The notes under the pieces are model-generated. The model saw nothing but the letters and a program-made list of their open reading frames with translations, searched no databases and was not told the DNA's origin. This document shows positions 5,014-6,090 of a stretch of DNA of 6,090 nt, in pieces. Position 1 is the stretch's first letter. Each line of letters starts with the position of its first letter. Source of the stretch: Burkholderiaceae bacterium (GTDB taxonomy: Bacteria > Pseudomonadota > Gammaproteobacteria > Burkholderiales > Burkholderiaceae_F); assembly GCA_013813185.1 (NCBI GenBank), contig JACCSD010000144.1, positions 1 to 6,090 of the forward strand, in the 5' to 3' direction. A program made the position numbers and the translations under genes.

Positions 5014-6090
5014 TCCTGCGGTTTAGCACGCTGTGCCAGGCACTGCGCCAGTGCTTCAGCGCGCTGAGGTAATAGATGCCGCGAAACAGCATCACTCTTC
5101 TGCGCACCGGCCCCGAGTCGTACACGTCACCGGCGAGAAACGAAATAACGCCGCGCTGTATGCCGAATATGTCGCGCGGCTGCATGATCAGGTTGCGCAT
5201 GACCGGCGAGGTCATCCGGTAAATCATCCAGGTGAACGTCTTGAGCCCGCGCCGGACGCGCCGCTCGAAAGCGCGGTTGAGACGTGCTGCCGCCGATGGA
5301 TCGCGCAGCGCGCCGTCGACGACGTCGGCCGCAAACTGCGCACTGTTCATCGCCAGGTACACGCCGCTCGAAAAAACCGGATCGACGAACGCAAACGCGT
5401 CGCCGATCATCACGAACCGATCGCCGGCCATGCGATCGGACGTGTACGAGTAGTTGCCGGTCGCCGTCGCCGGTTCGATCAACGCCGCATCCTTGACGCG
5501 CGCCCACAGCGCGGGACACGTCTGCAGGGTGCGCAGAAAAAAGGTCGAAGGGTCGGTGTCGCGCGTCTTCAGGTAATAGGGCCAACACACCGCGCCGACG
5601 CTGGTACTGCCATCGGCCAGCGGGATAAACCACATCCAGCCGTGTGCAAACCAGTAGATCTCGATATCGCCCTCGGCATCGCCGGCGTTGCGCTGTGCGC
5701 CGCGAAAGTGGCCGTAAAGCGCGGCGCTGGTGTGCTTCGGATTCTTCCGTTTGATGCCGAGTCGCGACGCCATGAAGGTCTCGCGGCCGGTGGCGTCGAT
5801 CAAATATCTGGCCGAGACCCGAACCCTTCGCCCGTCGTCGCACGTGGCTTCGACGATGACCTGATCCGGTTCAAAGCGGACATTTCCGGCGCGGCACGAT
5901 TCGATCACCTCGACGCCGCGGCCGCGCGCGTGCTGCAACAAGGCATGGTCGAATTCGGAGCGCCGTACCTGATAGGCATACTTCGGCACTCCATCCCACG
6001 CGTCGGCGAACGCAAAGGTCTGACTCGCCTGATGTTCGGTCGAGTGAAACTGCACCGAATGCTTGACAAGCCCCACTTTTTCGATCGCCG
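4967..6090 (-). CDS. FAD-dependent oxidoreductase, flavin-halogenase-like (5' end cut by window edge)
   Basis: The minus frame is open from the right edge to TAA at 4967-4969, giving 373 visible residues. No start is claimed: in-frame codons continue upstream of the GTG at 6076, and the N-terminal dinucleotide-binding GxGxxG lies outside the window. Numbering from that GTG, visible features are Lys5 in VKHSVQF (the position and spacing of the catalytic Lys region of FAD halogenases), YLIDATGRETF at 91-101 (FAD-contacting strand), GWMWFIPLADG at 146-156 carrying the W-x-W-x-I-P motif typical of flavin halogenases, and GDAFAFVDPVFSSGVYLAM at 225-243, the second FAD-binding motif of the PHBH/halogenase group. 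The C-terminal third is rich in basic and aromatic residues and may contact membrane or lipid. The likely reaction is flavin-dependent halogenation or oxidation of an aromatic group. Related proteins without halogenase activity share some of these motifs, so the activity remains open. It is the most upstream gene visible in the operon. Confidence 0.85.
   Translation of the reverse strand, partial: AIEKVGLVKHSVQFHSTEHQASQTFAFADAWDGVPKYAYQVRRSEFDHALLQHARGRGVEVIESCRAGNVRFEPDQVIVEATCDDGRRVRVSARYLIDATGRETFMASRLGIKRKNPKHTSAALYGHFRGAQRNAGDAEGDIEIYWFAHGWMWFIPLADGSTSVGAVCWPYYLKTRDTDPSTFFLRTLQTCPALWARVKDAALIEPATATGNYSYTSDRMAGDRFVMIGDAFAFVDPVFSSGVYLAMNSAQFAADVVDGALRDPSAAARLNRAFERRVRRGLKTFTWMIYRMTSPVMRNLIMQPRDIFGIQRGVISFLAGDVYDSGPVRRRVMLFRGIYYLSALKHWRSAWHSVLNRRNAIRPQAICSTDGSG

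Noticed and set aside
3856..5067. Plus-strand open frame of 403 codons
   Set aside because: It lies antisense to the MipA-like and COG4648 genes, has no recognisable domain, and its composition is that of a reverse frame in GC-rich DNA. The minus-strand genes have clear family motifs and signal or membrane segments.
5127..5843. Minus-strand open frame of 238 codons inside the oxidoreductase
   Set aside because: Out-of-frame shadow, Arg-rich and without motifs; the overlapping frame carries FAD and W-x-W-x-I-P motifs throughout.

Overview
All genes in this window lie on the minus strand and are packed head to tail, so it reads as the middle of one operon transcribed from position 6090 towards position 1. 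Both ends are cut: the first gene (right edge) lacks its 5' end and the last (left edge) lacks its 3' end. The DNA is GC-rich. The genes encode a LolA-like periplasmic carrier, an RND/MMPL-type exporter and an outer-membrane MipA/OmpV-type protein, so the host is a Gram-negative bacterium, most likely a beta- or gammaproteobacterium. The sequence does not resolve it further.

Order of transcription, right to left: (1) a FAD-dependent oxidoreductase with flavin-halogenase hallmarks (4967-6090, 5' partial); (2) a short AT-richer stretch with nested inverted repeats (4894-4965); (3) a MipA/OmpV-family outer-membrane protein (stop at 4039); (4) a six-helix COG4648-type membrane protein (3363-4037); (5) an AMP-dependent acyl/aryl ligase (1951-3366); (6) a small hotdog-fold dehydratase-like protein of the FabZ/ApeI type (1549-1923); (7) a LolA-like carrier (896-1552); (8) the N-terminal part of an MMPL-family exporter (1-899). 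Junctions are tight: 4-base overlaps at 3363-3366, 1549-1552 and 896-899, a one-base gap at 4038, and a 27-base gap at 1924-1950.

The run COG4648 protein / AMP ligase / hotdog dehydratase / LolA-like / MMPL exporter matches the accessory half of aryl polyene (APE, xanthomonadin-like) pigment clusters. In those clusters a ligase loads an aromatic starter acid onto an acyl carrier protein, a type II ketosynthase/ketoreductase/dehydratase set extends it to a polyene, and LolA- and MMPL-type proteins help place the lipid-linked product in the outer membrane. The ketosynthases, ketoreductase, carrier proteins and acyl/glycosyltransferases are not in the window and would be expected outside it. The halogenase-like oxidoreductase suggests that the product may be halogenated or otherwise oxidised, as with brominated xanthomonadins; this is inference.

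Points most worth a second look: a set of mutually exclusive hairpins with attenuator-like layout between genes 1 and 3, the halogenase motifs in the first gene, and the absence of the usual catalytic acid in the hotdog protein. No tRNA, rRNA, CRISPR array, insertion sequence or promoter was recognised, and no stretch longer than about 50 bases is without a gene.
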